Shown in pieces: positions 43,391 through 56,742 of a DNA stretch of 64,000 nt. Within the stretch, counting starts at the first letter, position 1. Every line of letters starts with the position of its first letter. The stretch covers positions 558,001 through 622,000 of the forward strand of contig JAHBBC010000004.1 in assembly GCA_019915015.1 (NCBI GenBank). Direction: 5' to 3'. The notes below the pieces were generated by a model. That model was given only the letters and a program-made list of their open reading frames with translations. It did no database searches and was not told the DNA's origin. The DNA comes from Auriscalpium vulgare (taxonomy: Eukaryota; Basidiomycota; Agaricomycetes; Russulales; Auriscalpiaceae). The translations under genes and the position numbers were made by a program.

Positions 43391-44220
43391 GATCGACCTG
43401 TCTGAGGGCGAGGGTACAAGATGAGAGGAGGTAGCCCTGCGCCGTTCTAGCACGCACTTCAGAGTATCAGAGGGGAGCAGATACAAATGAATAGGCTGAA
43501 GAGTCGTCGTATATACATGGGGTTTATATAGTAAAGGGAGTCTTCCGTATCAGCCAATCAGTACGTGCGGGATATAAGTACCACAGCTGTTGGGATGCAT
43601 GCAGGAGGCCTGCAGGCATATCAGTCATGGATCAGTCATCCATCCGTCACATGATAAAGTAAGGTGTTAGGGGATAAGAGAAAGAAAGTCATACTATGTC
43701 CGTGCCGTTACCAAGCGAGGCAGTGCGGCGTGTAACAGGTGACCCATTTCAGCGTGGTGACCCACGACGCAGTATATGACTGTATGTTTCACAGCGATAT
43801 ACCATTGGGTGTGAGTATTTCATGTGCTGTCACCCTTCGGTGTGTGTTCTTCCCAGTGTGTAGGGTTTGGTGTGTATGTTTCGCTCTCACATGATATCCG
43901 GTGTGTATATTTCACGGACGATGCCATACGGTGTGTATATTTCACGACCGATTACTTTTCATGTGTGTTTTTCACGTCCCATCCGATGTGTATATTACAC
44001 GGCCGATTGCTTTTGGTGTGTATCTTTCACGTTCAGAGGCTTGGTGTGTTTTCCTTCCTGTATCATATCAGTTTCAATGTCCCGTTTTCACGAGGGCGCA
44101 TAGATTGGTGTGTTTTCTTCATGGACTATATTCAGACGTTACACTCTAGCCCGCACGCGGGATGCGGGGAGAGGGTATCGGGGTCACGCGCTAACAAAGC
44201 CGAGAGGAGTTGTAGTGGTG
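43391..44220 (+). repeat. Repeat M and linker L, direct copy 1
   Basis: M 43391-44163, L 44164-44220. First unit of a 1407-bp tandem repeat (M, L, SINE1b). TATA-like TTTATATA on the minus strand at 43523-43530. Confidence 0.9.
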
Positions 44221-44783
44221 CTTGCTGGGAGTGGGCCGACGTGGAGCGCGGCAGCACGATTCCGCTCAAAGTGGTTTCTGGTTACATAATCAAATATATA
44301 CATCAAATAATAGTCTTGAGACACAATTGGATACTAAACCACAACTGGGTGGCCCTAGGGGTACCAAACAATGGTGGGCAATAATGTGCACCATTGGGCG
44401 ACACCGGAGGGCATGAAATTGGGCGTGCGGTTGCAGCCTGAGGTGGTCATTGTGGGATCAAGGGCGATGACATCATTCCGGGTTCTAAACGTAATTCAAA
44501 CCCCCGGATTGATGTCATCGTATTTCTGCCTGTGTTGTCTGGTGCTGCTTAGTTCTGCCAACATTACTGTTCTGCAACTTCTGTATGTGTTGCATGGTCT
44601 AATAAATGGCGTATGTAGGCAATCATTTGTGTATGTTGTGTGGAGCGAAAGTGAGGAGGGGTAAAGCGTGAGTAGACATAGCGTGGGAGTGAATTCCAAA
44701 AAAGGCGACACAGACTGTCGTTGCATGGGTCGAAAAAAATGCTGTATGTAGATGACATAAGCAATGATTCGTAGGAATCGTAA
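44221..44783 (+). mobile_element. SINE1b, direct copy
   Basis: 563 bp, CTTGCTGG head to CGTAA tail, followed by the 14-nt spacer TCGATGCAAGTCTA and the next M. Confidence 0.85.
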
Positions 44784-44797
44784 TCGATGCAAGTCTA

Positions 44798-45627
44798 GAT
44801 CGACCTGTCTGAGGGCGAGGGTACAAGATGAGAGGAGGTAGCCCTGCGCCGTTCTAGCACGCACTTCAGAGTATCAGAGGGGAGCAGATACAAATGAATA
44901 GGCTGAAGAGTCGTCGTATGTACATGGGGTTTATATAGTAAAGGGAGTCTTCCGTATCAGCCAATCAGTACGTGCGGGATATAAGTACCACAGCTGTTGG
45001 GATGCATGCAGGAGGCCTGCAGGCATATCAGTCATGGATCAGTCATCCATCCGTCACATGATAAAGTAAGGTGTTAGGGGATAAGAGAAAGAAAGTCATA
45101 CTATGTCCGTGCCGTTACCAAGCGAGGCAGTGCGGCGTGTAACAGGTGACCCATTTCAGCGTGGTGACCCACGACGCAGTATATGACTGTATGTTTCACA
45201 GCGATATACCATTGGGTGTGAGTATTTCATGTGCTGTCACCCTTCGGTGTGTGTTCTTCCCAGTGTGTAGGGTTTGGTGTGTATGTTTCGCTCTCACATG
45301 ATATCCGGTGTGTATATTTCACGGACGATGCCATACGGTGTGTATATTTCACGACCGATTACTTTTCATGTGTGTTTTTCACGTCCCATCCGATGTGTAT
45401 ATTACACGGCCGATTGCTTTTGGTGTGTATCTTTCACGTTCAGAGGCTTGGTGTGTTTTCCTTCCTGTATCATATCAGTTTCAATGTCCCGTTTTCACGA
45501 GGGCGCATAGATTGGTGTGTTTTCTTCATGGACTATATTCAGACGTTACACTCTAGCCCGCACGCGGGATGCGGGGAGAGGGTATCGGGGTCACGCACTA
45601 ACAAAGCCGAGAGGAGTTGTAGTGGTG
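44798..45627 (+). repeat. Repeat M and linker L, direct copy 2
   Basis: Exactly 1407 bp after the first. From 45398 onward it also belongs to the segmental duplication. Confidence 0.9.
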
Positions 45628-46264
45628 CTTGCTGGGAGTGGGCCGACGTGGAGCGCGGCAGTACGATTCCACGCTCAATACAGGGCTGGATGGATGATCC
45701 TGTAACTCTGTACAATTGCAAGTACATGAAATAATGATGAAGACTACTTATTGTTGCTATAACACTATCCCTGAAACACTTCGGTAATATGCATGCTTTC
45801 TCAAGCCACCGGTACTAAGCACCAAATGTGGTTGTCACTGCTGGCCAGCCTGGAGCCAGCATCAGAGCAAGGTTACGACCCCTGGGCTGGGGCATGTTTT
45901 GAGTAAACAATATAATATCAACATGATCATGTGTGATAATGTCAGCGATGATGTCATTCCGGGGTCTTAAATTGTGTTTAAAACCCGGAGTGATGTCATC
46001 GTCTTTCTGCTACCGCTGTTCAAGCCCTGCAATATATCACTGTTTTGCAGCTTCTGTAGGTGCTCTATGGTCTGAAATATACTGCAAATGAAGCAATGTA
46101 TGTGAATCATTCCGGGCAAATGAGAGGAAGGTGAAAGTGCAAGTGGATGTGAGTGGACATAGCGTGGGAGTGAATTCCCAAAAAAGGCGACACAGATGAT
46201 CGTTGCATGGGTTGAAAAAATGCTGGATGTAGATGACATAAGCAATGATTCAAAGGAATCGTAA
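45628..46264 (+). mobile_element. SINE1a, second full copy
   Basis: 637 bp, matching 230-867 with few changes. Confidence 0.75.
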
Positions 46265-46843
46265 CGGCGCTGCAGGGCATGCACGATAAGGGAATAGTCC
46301 GCGACGATTATGGGCGCAACGCGCTGGGGCGCATGATGAAGTACTATGACGAAAGGTGCGTCGGTCGAGCAAGAGGCCAAGTGGGTTGGGGCTGACCGTC
46401 CCGAGCCAGAGGTCTTCCTGGGAACACGAATATTTTGCGTTGGCTGCTTGGACGGGAGCCGATATCATTAAAGGCGTATATTGCACGAGAGCTGAGTGCG
46501 GTGAGGCAGTAGTAGCGAGCGAAGTAGATCGCTTGTACTCCTCTGCGGCCTCGTCATCCCGAGACTAATCGCAGTGTGCTATCGAGTGTGCGTGCTTGGA
46601 CGCCATTCTTGCTGCCGCAGCCTCACGCATTTAGCACATCAGATAGGACACCACCTAGCCTCTGCTCGTTTGATAAGATGAATGTAGCTTTGGACTTGGA
46701 GGCGAGAAGGCGCACAGACTCAAGAAGGAAGTCATTCGGTTCAATATATGACATGAAGCCGGTCCAGGGCTATCTGTACATCTGCGAAGAAGAGAATCAA
46801 AAAAAGGGGTAGTGTATGAGTATGAAGTACAAGAAGGTCTGCA
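46265..46843. other. Unassigned DNA, duplicate of 868-1446
   Basis: Same content as copy 1 with isolated substitutions; no gene supported. Confidence 0.5.
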
Positions 46844-48106
46844 TCAGTGGAGCACATACTCCTTGACTTCATTCTCTCCGAAAACCGCTCCCATCAGGGT
46901 AGCATTTCCGTAGGATATCTCCGGCAGCTTATTATCATGTGAGACATCACATATCGACGGAGAAACAAACGCAGTAAAGACCAACAACATCTTTCCGGCC
47001 AGTGGGGTGATGAACTGGAGCAGTGTTTTACCCCTATCCCGAGCGGATCGAATCAGGCGGGTCGCCTCTTCCTGAGCTTTACCAGCCTCGGCCGGTATGT
47101 AGACGTGGCGAAGTGCATAGCAATAAGGAGGAGCGGTATCAAAAGAGACGCAAATGGCAATTTGGGAGAGAGGGACACCGGGATGCAGTCGCGCGGCCCG
47201 GGAGCGGATATCTTCCGCGTCACTCAGAGTGTTCTGCACTGCAAGGTTAAGTGTGAACATGATGTCCGATCTGGTCGGGACGTTGTTTCCAAGGCGTAGG
47301 GCTGTCTTCTTTTAGTTGACTTACATTTGCGGCGAAGAAAAACGGGAGGACACGTACAGAGTTGGAGTTGGACAGAGCAACACCTCTTATGTTCACTCCA
47401 TTCCGCGATCTGACAGGCTGGCGAGCAATAGAGGGCAAATTTGCACCGAGAGCATCTTTTCATGGCGGTTTTCTCGAAGGATGTGCAACACTTGGAGGGC
47501 ACGATCAGGTTGATACTCTCATCACCAAATACCACTCACATGCTGGCATGATGCCTGTGAATTCCGATCCAGTCGTGCCTTGATACGGGCGGAGAACTCC
47601 ATCTCTCTCTGCAAGTGAAGCCATGCCTCCTTCGCTGTACCATCCTTGAAGGTCTCCGGTGCGATATCCATGTTGAGAGCGCGGAAGCTACCATCAATGA
47701 CACCGACAAGGGACCGGTTGAATAAATAATATGGCATGGTGCTGAGAGGCCGGAGTAGTTCCCACTGTTCCTCCGCATTGTACTGATCGAGCACTGGACA
47801 AAGAGCAGCGCATGCTTGAAGGAGGCCCTCACGCACGGAACTCCTCAGCCGACGGGAGATGTTACCAACTTGTACGATTTTTGAGAGGATGGAAAAGGTC
47901 GGAGACACGGCGCGGCGCATGGTGGAATCCTCGTGGTCGCGCCTGTTTGCGAGGGCAACGGCCGTCCGTGTGACCACTGATATTCCGCTTTGGTCGACTA
48001 TCGCAAACGGCATCGGGTCCCATTTACGTGCCAGAGTGTAAAGTAGGAGTAGATGAATGCCGATTGTCGTGGCTGAGCAATCGCGGTCCTTGAGCACGGC
48101 ATGGAT
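46844..48106 (-). pseudogene. MYND protein, 3' exons, copy 2
   Basis: Exons 48106-47540, 47490-47358 and 47301-46844, the same structure as copy 1 and the same LINE break. MYND Cys/His residues are unchanged. Confidence 0.85.
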
Positions 48107-48845
48107 CAAGAGAGCACCTTGAACCGCAACCACCATCATGGTCGGTTTTTCCCACGCTTCGGCGTGGGGAGGTTTCGATGACCAGCTGCGCCTAGGGACG
48201 ACTAGCTCGCCCAGCCAGCCTGTGATAACGTTGACAGACCCCCGTCTGGCTCCCCCTGCACGGGCAGCTACTCGATGCTACAGACACCGCGGCAGAGCAG
48301 CCAAACCAACGCAGAGTGGCACACACACCACCCCTTACCACGATGCCCACACGGCAACCCCACCCCAAGCCACCTAGAGTGTTCACTCACCCTGCGACCC
48401 ACACGTACATACACTCCACTAGCTGTCATGTAGGCCAGTGCCCCCCCCTCCACGCACCATCCCCCAATACTATGAACACCTGAGCCACTGAACCCATACG
48501 CGCGAGAGCGTGGTCACGTGTGACCGAAAGAACAAAGCGCCCGCCACCCGTCGCTAGAGAAAACAAAGCCCTAACCGCCACGCCACCCCGCCACTGAAAG
48601 AACAAGGCCCCTTTCACGGGGCAGCCATAACAACAACATGTCTCCATTTGACGGACAAAGCAAGACGGCAAGCCGCGAACAAAGACAACATGACGCAATA
48701 CACGCACGCACATATAAGGCAAACGCCTCCCCCCCAACACTCGCAGTCTTCACGACACGAAGGCGTATAAGTCTACACGCACTCCAACAACCCCTCAGCA
48801 GCCCCCCACATCTGTTTCTTTCCCCTCCCCTTTCCTACAAACCTA

Positions 48846-49007
48846 ATGGCCAACGGAAACCGTAGAACCACGCGCAAATCAGCCAGCGTAAACATACCCG
48901 CCGAAACCAAGGCCACAAAGAACTTGCAGTCGACCAATACGAGCAGTAAGCAACCACCAGGGTCTCCACCCTCTCCACGCAATATAATAACCACGAACGA
49001 CAGATAA
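48846..49007 (+). CDS. Short ORF before LINE ORF1, copy 2
   Basis: Same position and TAA as 3449-3610, so the frame break predates the duplication. Confidence 0.45.
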   Translation: MANGNRRTTRKSASVNIPAETKATKNLQSTNTSSKQPPGSPPSPRNIITTNDR

Positions 49008-49104
49008 CACCCCTGCGAATACGCAAGTGCAGACGGAGACCCAGACGGCCCCGTCGCCCCCGGAGCGCCCCCTCTCCCCACTCTCCGACCCGGAGGACGA
49101 GAAC

Positions 49105-50865
49105 ATGGAGGTAGACCCCAAGGGCACCTCAGACAGCCACGAGGAAAACATGCCTCCCTCCAAAGAGGACAACACGCAGTACACGTCGGGTACACACCTG
49201 CTCATACACACTCTCCACCTCCACGCCGTTAATGCGACGACCCTCATAGCCTATGCGTCCAAGAACCCCTTCGAGGCCCTCAACGGCAACGCCGGGAGGA
49301 CTGATGGAGACACCCCAACAGGCAGGGAACCACCTGCCCCATCCCCCACCGGCACGGCCGAGTCCAGGCGCGCCCCCGGACAAGACACGGCCACAGCCTC
49401 CACGCCGGCCGCAGACATCCCCGAGACCCCAACGCGCTCCCATAACGCGACGCCCCAAGATCCGAAGATATCTTTCGGAGGAGTGGACTCGAGCAACTGG
49501 GCGGAAGGGGCGCGCGAGCACTTCACGGAGGCACAGAGCGCCCAATTCACCTTCGGACACACGGAACACTTCATGAACGCCCCCAGTGTAGGACTCACCC
49601 CAGACGGGGAAGTATGTTTTGTCTCAGACACCGTCGGAGGAGATCATCACGGCCGAGAGACCCTGCGCCCAAAGAAGCGTGCCCGTCCCGACCCCGAGCC
49701 CGAAAGGCCATCTAGCCCACCCACCGCTCCTGACACACCGACCCCGCCGGCGCGTCGCCGCCCTGTCCCCTCCCAACCTGGCGCCGCCAAACAAGGCCCA
49801 ACGAAGACGACAGCCACGGCGCAAGATTTCCTCGACCAAATGTCACTCTCGAAGGCGAGCGCCCCACTCAAAGCCTCGAGCCACACTCCCGACCCCCCAG
49901 TCGAGATCTTCACGGGCGGACCATTCCCCACCATCTACGACTCCCACGCCGCCGCCCCCCTCGACAACATTGACAAGGACCAAGTCGCGGAATGGTGGTC
50001 GATACCCGGGTTCAAGGTCCTACCCCGGGTCCTCGGCAAAGCAGCCTGGGACCCGAAAGCCCTGGCCACCCTGGCCGCCAAGATGTCAGTGATGGTCGCC
50101 GAGGGTTTCGGAGAGAGTGACCCCCTCATTGCGTCACCGATCCCGGCGGTAGAAGGCAACTCGAGCACCCCCGCTCCCTCCACTTTCCTCCTACACGGCA
50201 TCGCGGAGGAGACGGCCAACACAGCCCTGGGCATGGAGATCCTGGACACGAAAGAGATTTTGGTCCAGGTCCTGCCCTTCAAATTACGGAACCCCGCCCT
50301 CGTCCTACTCATTGAAGGCTTCTCCACGACGAGAATCGAGCTCATCCGCGATGTCATTGACAAGACTTGGTGCAGCGACGCCTCGGGCACCCGCCTCACG
50401 GAGTTCATCAAAGAGTCCGAGGAGGAAGACGAATCCCCTCTCACCGTCACGCAAGTCTCCAACTTCCTCTTGTCGCTCCGGGTCACCCGCATCGACATGA
50501 AAGGAACCGGAGCTATCCTGATCCCACACTTTGCGGCCATCACCGACTCCGAGACTATCACCTCCCTGAAGCACTGGATCACGGTCCGCGATCACTTGGC
50601 GAGTCTCACCTATCGCTCGAACATGATAGGTACAGGATCTGTGATCCCTTATTTCGACTGCCCACTCTGCCACGGCTGCGACCACCCCCGCGGCCTGTGC
50701 CCCTTCCCCCTCATCCCAGGCCGGCATGGACCAGGGAGCAAGGCAGAACACGCCCCGAAGGCGTCTAGGGGACGTGGGGGCGCGCGAGGCGGCTCACGTG
50801 GACGGGCCAGGACTACGCCCTACGATGACTCGCGCGATGGGTCCCGCCGGGGCCGCCGCTACTAA
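49105..50865 (+). CDS. LINE ORF1, copy 2
   Basis: About 586 aa from the first ATG; zinc knuckle CPLC-x4-H-x4-C and RG-rich tail kept. Intact. Confidence 0.85.
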   Translation: MEVDPKGTSDSHEENMPPSKEDNTQYTSGTHLLIHTLHLHAVNATTLIAYASKNPFEALNGNAGRTDGDTPTGREPPAPSPTGTAESRRAPGQDTATASTPAADIPETPTRSHNATPQDPKISFGGVDSSNWAEGAREHFTEAQSAQFTFGHTEHFMNAPSVGLTPDGEVCFVSDTVGGDHHGRETLRPKKRARPDPEPERPSSPPTAPDTPTPPARRRPVPSQPGAAKQGPTKTTATAQDFLDQMSLSKASAPLKASSHTPDPPVEIFTGGPFPTIYDSHAAAPLDNIDKDQVAEWWSIPGFKVLPRVLGKAAWDPKALATLAAKMSVMVAEGFGESDPLIASPIPAVEGNSSTPAPSTFLLHGIAEETANTALGMEILDTKEILVQVLPFKLRNPALVLLIEGFSTTRIELIRDVIDKTWCSDASGTRLTEFIKESEEEDESPLTVTQVSNFLLSLRVTRIDMKGTGAILIPHFAAITDSETITSLKHWITVRDHLASLTYRSNMIGTGSVIPYFDCPLCHGCDHPRGLCPFPLIPGRHGPGSKAEHAPKASRGRGGARGGSRGRARTTPYDDSRDGSRRGRRY

Positions 50866-51588
50866 ACCCAAGTCCTACCCAAGACTAATCAGCCCATAGA
50901 ATCCCGCACGTACTGATACATACGTACGACGCTCGATGCACGAGTAGGGCCACAGTATAATGAATAAGATGCATATGCTTACTTCTATCTCACACAACCA
51001 CGAGAACCTCTCAAAATAAGAGTACGCACCGCTGCTAACGCCCGGACGTAAGTTGAGCGGACCCCCCTTGCGAACTCAGAAAATTCTTGTGATCGGGGAT
51101 CACGGGGAAATACCCGATCACACAAAATTGCGAACCGCCCACATTTACTGACCGCACGCGGGACAGGAAAGCGAGACGCGAACTCACCTCGTTGCCTGGC
51201 AAAGAGCCAAAGACCACGGAGATCTGTTTAGATCATGGACCAGCCATGCCGAGAGGCTTAAGTTGACAAAGTACTGCCTTCGGTAGCCGAGGGACTGAAG
51301 GAAAGGAAAATCGACATACGTCCACCCGCGTCGGCCGGGTCACGCCGAACACGCCCGCAAATAGTCGTACGCGGTGCGTCTGAGTCCGACTGCTGCACAA
51401 TCTACACATCCATCTATCAATACCGGGTTTTTGTCGTCGAACGGTCCGAACCTCTCCGGGAGCGGAGGGAGGTCGTCCATAGCCGCCGGGACACCCCAGA
51501 TGATGCGTCCGGAGAGAGCGCAGGTGGACACGCGGTACCAGCATTACAGGCATGCCATGCCCCAGGGACCCAACAGCCCCCCTCTCCA

Positions 51589-52272
51589 ATGCAATTGCAG
51601 GAGGGAACACCCGGTGTAAGACCCGACACACCAGAGGAGAGACAGCCACGAGACATCCCTCAAACACACCGTGAACCGCGCGCCGGCAAGAAGTTCAAAG
51701 CCAACGTAAAACTAGCCTGCCAGAACATGAACGGACGCACCTTCCACACCAGGAAAGGGACCTCACAGAGCATGTGGCCAGAGGTCGCCCGAATGATAAG
51801 AGAACAGAAAATTGGCATTCTGGCACTGCAGGAAACGCATCTATCAGACACCGAGCTCAACGACCTCCAACGCAGGTACAACAAGAAGATGGTGATCCTA
51901 AACTCGCCTCTACCAGAGAACCCAACGGGGTCGGCAGGCGTAAGCTTCGTCCTGAATAAAAACATGATCAAAACAGACCAATGCACAATGAGGGAACTAG
52001 TTCCGGGCAGGGCGGCTCTCTTGACAATAAACTGGAACGCCCATGAAACACTGAACATAATAAATATATATGGCCCTAACCGGGCTGCCGACCATCCGGA
52101 CTTCTGGGAACAAATTAGGACGAGGCTAACAGAACTCGGAGTACACACAATAGATTACACGATGGGCGACATGAACATCGTGGAGGACGCCAGAGACAGG
52201 GCACCACAACGCGCCGACGACGAACGAGGGGTAGAAGCGCTGCAAGAATTCAGACACGAGTTTAGCCTCTGA
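51589..52272 (+). pseudogene. LINE ORF2 endonuclease part, copy 2
   Basis: Begins at the ATG equivalent to 6193 and ends at the same TGA (52270-52272). The one-base deletion near 51497 lies upstream of this ATG, which supports it as the true start. Confidence 0.85.
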
Positions 52273-55200
52273 GATGCGTGGAGAGAGGCGTTCCTAAAAA
52301 CGCAAACCTTCACCTACCGTCATAACCAAGGAATGATCAAGTCGCGCCTCGATAGAATTTACGTGGCTGACAACCGAATACCGCACACGTACGAATGGTC
52401 CATCACCCCGAGGGCCCTACCAACAGATCACGACCTGGTCTCCGTCAGACACGCCTCAGACCAAGCGCCTGATATTGGAGACGGAAGATGGACGTGGCCC
52501 CTCCACCTAGTGAGCAACAAGGCCCTACTCGAAGACGTCATCAGAACGGGCATGAGATACGAGGAGAAATTAAGCTCACCTCAACAGGACCGAGAAATCA
52601 ACAACCCACAAAGAATGTGGGCCCGTTTCAAAATGATAATATTAAAGCAGAAGGACTTCGATATAGATGAAGACCTACGTGTTACCGAATCTCTGATCGT
52701 AGAAGAACTCGATCACCTGCAACAAAAACAACGCTCAGCTGCACAGCGCGCAAGCCAAGCCCGATGGCAAGTAAAGGGTGAACAGGTAAACAAACTCTGG
52801 TCTAAAATGAACCAGGAAGCAAAACCCAGAGACATTATGTACCGCCTCAGGAAGCCACAACCGCAAAATGGGGGAGACAACCCGAGCCAAAACCAGAGAA
52901 CCAGGCACACCCGGAATACGAGACAAACTCGGAAGAAATGGCCCAGATAGCAGCCAGATACCACAGGGACCTCCAGAACGCCCCCGCAGAACGCCAACAA
53001 ACGGCGGAAGAAGCGCAACAGAACGAGGACGACGTCATCGCGGCGATCCCGCCCGAACAAATGCTGCCAACACCAGAGCAATCGGTACTCAACAGCATGG
53101 TCTCCTACGGAGACGTCCTAAACGCCCTGAAAAAAACAAAAACAGGCTCTGCAATGGGGCTGGACGGATGTCCATACGAGCTCTGGAAAAAGCTCCATGA
53201 GATCCACATCGAACAAGTCAGAAACGACAAACCCAGTTTCGACATAGTCGGGACTTTGACGGCAGTCTTCCAAGACATACAGCGTCACGGAGTCGACCCA
53301 ACAACGGACTTCTCCGAAGGGTGGATGTGCCCGATCTATAAAAAGGGAGACCGCACGGACATCGCAAATTACCGCCCTATAACGCTACTAAACACAGACT
53401 ACAAACTACTCACAAAAGCCCTGGCAGTTAATCTGAGACGCGAAGTAAGCTCCATGGTCCACACAGACCAAGCGGGATTTGTCCCGGGCCGTTCAATCTT
53501 CAACCATATTAGGCTGGCCCAAACGATGATCCACTACGCAGAAGCAATGAGCGAAGATGGTGTGATAATGGCACTGGATCAAGAAAAAGCGTACGATAAA
53601 ATAAAACACGACTATCTCTGGAAAGTCCTCCGGAAATTCCGTCTGCCAGAGATCTTCATTACCACGGTAAAATCCCTATACAAGCACGCAAACACCAAAG
53701 TGAATAAAAACGGGCACTTCAGCGACGATATCCGCATAACACGAGGAGTACGGCAGGGCGACCCACTTTCGTGCCTCCTTTTCGACCTGGCGATCGAGCC
53801 CCTCGCTTGTATGTTCCGAAAAGCGCCTAACGTAAAAGGCTTTGAAATCCCAGGTCTAGTGAATAAACTGGTGATAAATCTTTTTGCAGACGACACCCTG
53901 CTCTACCTGTCAAAGGAAGACAACTACGAGGATGTCACAGAAATCCTATCGCGATGGTGCGCAGCATCTGGTGCAAAATTCAATATAACAAAGACCGAGA
54001 TCATACCGATAGGAAAACCAGAATACAGGAAAGAGGTAGTATCCTCACAAAAGATAAATGAAAACGACTCACGAATCGGAGATGAGATCCGCATCACAGA
54101 AGACGGCCAGGTAACTCGATACCTTGGATCAGGGGTAGGAAATGGCGGCGACGATTCTGTCCCCTGGGGACGAGTATTAGATAAAGTCAACACGCACCTC
54201 ACAAGATGGAAACAAACCTTCCCATCAATCATGGCCAAGAAACACGTGGTCCAGATGTTCGCTGGGGGATGCTCCCAATTCCTTGCGAAAGCCCAAGGCG
54301 TGCCGAAACACATAGAGAGTGCCCTAATAAAGCAAATTAAGAATTTTATCTGGTCAGAAGACACCAGAACGGCGCCGATTGACCTAAAGCCCCTGTACCG
54401 GCCGAAAGCTGAAGGAGGGATCAACCTCCTAGACATTCAGGCTAGAAACGAGGCCATTGAGCTCATGTGGCTCAAAGACTACCTCGACCTCACCGAAACC
54501 CGGCCCACGTGGGCATACCTGACGGACACATTGATAAACCGAACGCTACCGAACGTGCACACAGTGGCGCAACTAAATACTTTCCTGCAACGCTGGTCAC
54601 CCCCGCTACGAGGAAGAACGGATAACACGAGACTACCAACTGAAATCAGCAGGATGCTACAAACGGCGAAAACGTACAACGCACAGTTTACGGTCCTCAA
54701 ATTATCGAAGGAGCTCAGACGACAACTCCCAGCCTGGTACCACCTAGACACGGACAAACCCAAACCGATAGCAGCGAAGTTGCAGTGCCTCATGTACACA
54801 CACAAAGTAAGAAATGCGGGGGACCTCACCAAAGTAATCGAAAGACTCCCACCTGGCAGAACAGGTCGCCCCCACTACCCGATGGCCCGATGCGCGTGTC
54901 CACAATGCAAGGAAGATGTAAGGGCGGGATGCGACAACCCCCACAAGTGTGCCCTTGAAGCAAAAGAGATCCTGCGCAGGCACAACCAAAAAACAAACCC
55001 CTTGGCAGAATCCCTGAAAGACGGACTAACACTTACAAAGCGACGCCGTGACAAAAACATCCGCGCGATGACAAACAAGACAAGTGCTGTCCTCTTCAAC
55101 CCCTCCGTGACAGCGTCAAAGTTGCTAGCGGACTGCTTCAGAGTCTTCACAGACCCGGCAGCCGCCGCACCAATCCCGGCATACCAACTGACGAGACCAC

Positions 55201-56522
55201 AGAACGGCCTAAACCTCCAAGAAGACCCTTTAGTGATCTACACAGATGGCTCATGCATGAACAATGGCAAATTAAACTCACGCTGCGGAAGCGGCATATG
55301 GGTCAACGAGAACAGCCCACTTAACCTTGCCGCCAGAATAGGTGGAAACACGAAAACAAACCAGGTCGGCGAGCTAGCGGCAGTCATACTGGCACTGCTG
55401 CGCGTCAACAACTTCAGACCAATTCACTTCAAAACGGACTCGGAATATGTAAAAAAAGGACTCACGGAACATCTTCAAACATGGGAGGACCGCGGATGGA
55501 TCCGCATCGAGCATAGAGACCTCTTCCAAAAAGCGGTGGACCTCTTGCGCCGCCGCTCTGCCCCAACCTGGTTCGAATGGATCAAGGGACATAGTGGGGA
55601 CCCTGGGAACGACGGGGCTGATGAATACGCAGACATGGGAGCACGTAAAGACATACCAACGATAATTGACCTTAATATAAAGCCGGAGTGGAACCTCACA
55701 GGAGCAAAACTAGCCACCTTGACGCAGGCCATAGCGTACCAAGGCATCAGAGAAAGGGCAGGCCAGGATGACAGATCAGGGCCCCAAGCGAAACTGAACC
55801 TCGCACGCGACGCCCTAGAAGCCTTCACAGGGAGTCAGGAGACCGACGCGACACTGTGGAAGGGCATCACACACCGCGACATCAGGAAACCGATCCAAAC
55901 CTTCCTATACCGCGCCTACCATAACAGCTACAAATTAGGAGACTTCTGGATTAAAATACAAGACCACAAAAAGGCACGATGTGAGGTGTGCGACGACCCA
56001 GAGGAGTCCCTCTCGCACATACTTTTTGAATGCGACTCCGACCCGCGAAACATCATCTGGAAATTAGCAAGAGACCTCTGGCCACACGGAGATGAAACGT
56101 GGCTGCACCTCTCACTAGGAACAATCCTAGCATGCGGTAACCTCACTGTCAAGCAAAGGACCGGAGATGGGGGTGAAGAGGAAGAGGAACAAGAGCGGAA
56201 GCGCGACTCGGGCGCAACACGCCTACTCAAGATCATCATATCCGAATCGGCTCACCTAATCTGGCGGCTCCGATGCGAAAGACAAATCGGAGGCTGCACA
56301 CACACTGCCACCTCAATCACGAGGAGATGGCATCAAGCCATCAATGACAGACTAGTAATAGATCAGATTGCAGCACGAAACATAATCAGAACAGAGAGCA
56401 ATTACCAGTGCGTGGAAGACACATGGAAGGGAACTTTGAAGGACGAACGCTTCCTCCCCTTCGAATGGGCAAAAGCAAAAGAGGTTTTAGTGGGTATTGT
56501 CCCGCCCAGGCCCCCTATTTAA
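52273..56522 (+). pseudogene. LINE ORF2 RT/RNase H part, copy 2, frameshifted
   Basis: Same domains as 6877-11127. A one-base deletion around 52906 (copy 1 around 7512) breaks the frame: 52333-52950 and 52938-56522 are the two halves. This break is absent from copy 1, so it followed the duplication. RT and RNase H motifs are otherwise unchanged. Confidence 0.9.
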
Positions 56523-56742
56523 CGGATGTGAGCGGGCGGAGTACCGAGTCCCACACAGTGTGTGTAAATGCATTTTTCCTCGGACGGACCCCTGGGTCTG
56601 CTTTAGCGGGTTGGAAGGAACTAACGGTATAGGAGATGATATTGCTCTACCATAGGTATAGTAATACTTCGTACCCCCTTAGCACTTCGCGACTGGTAGT
56701 TAGCACCTGAATAACCATATCGCTTGTCCAAAAAAAAAAAAA

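Larger units (their letters stand above)
48107..56742 (+). mobile_element. Tad1-type LINE, copy 2
   Basis: Same insertion as copy 1, with duplications at 48092-48106 and 56743-56757. It was duplicated with the host segment, not inserted independently. Confidence 0.95.

Noticed and set aside
43800..44110. CRISPR-like array
   Set aside because: The GTGTGTAT motifs are degenerate, spacing varies, and the context is eukaryotic.
43824..44384. 186-codon Cys/Phe-rich ORF in repeat M (also at 29522, 45231 and 21615)
   Set aside because: All three frames are open because of the GTGTGTAT repeats; composition is repeat-driven and no protein pattern is seen.
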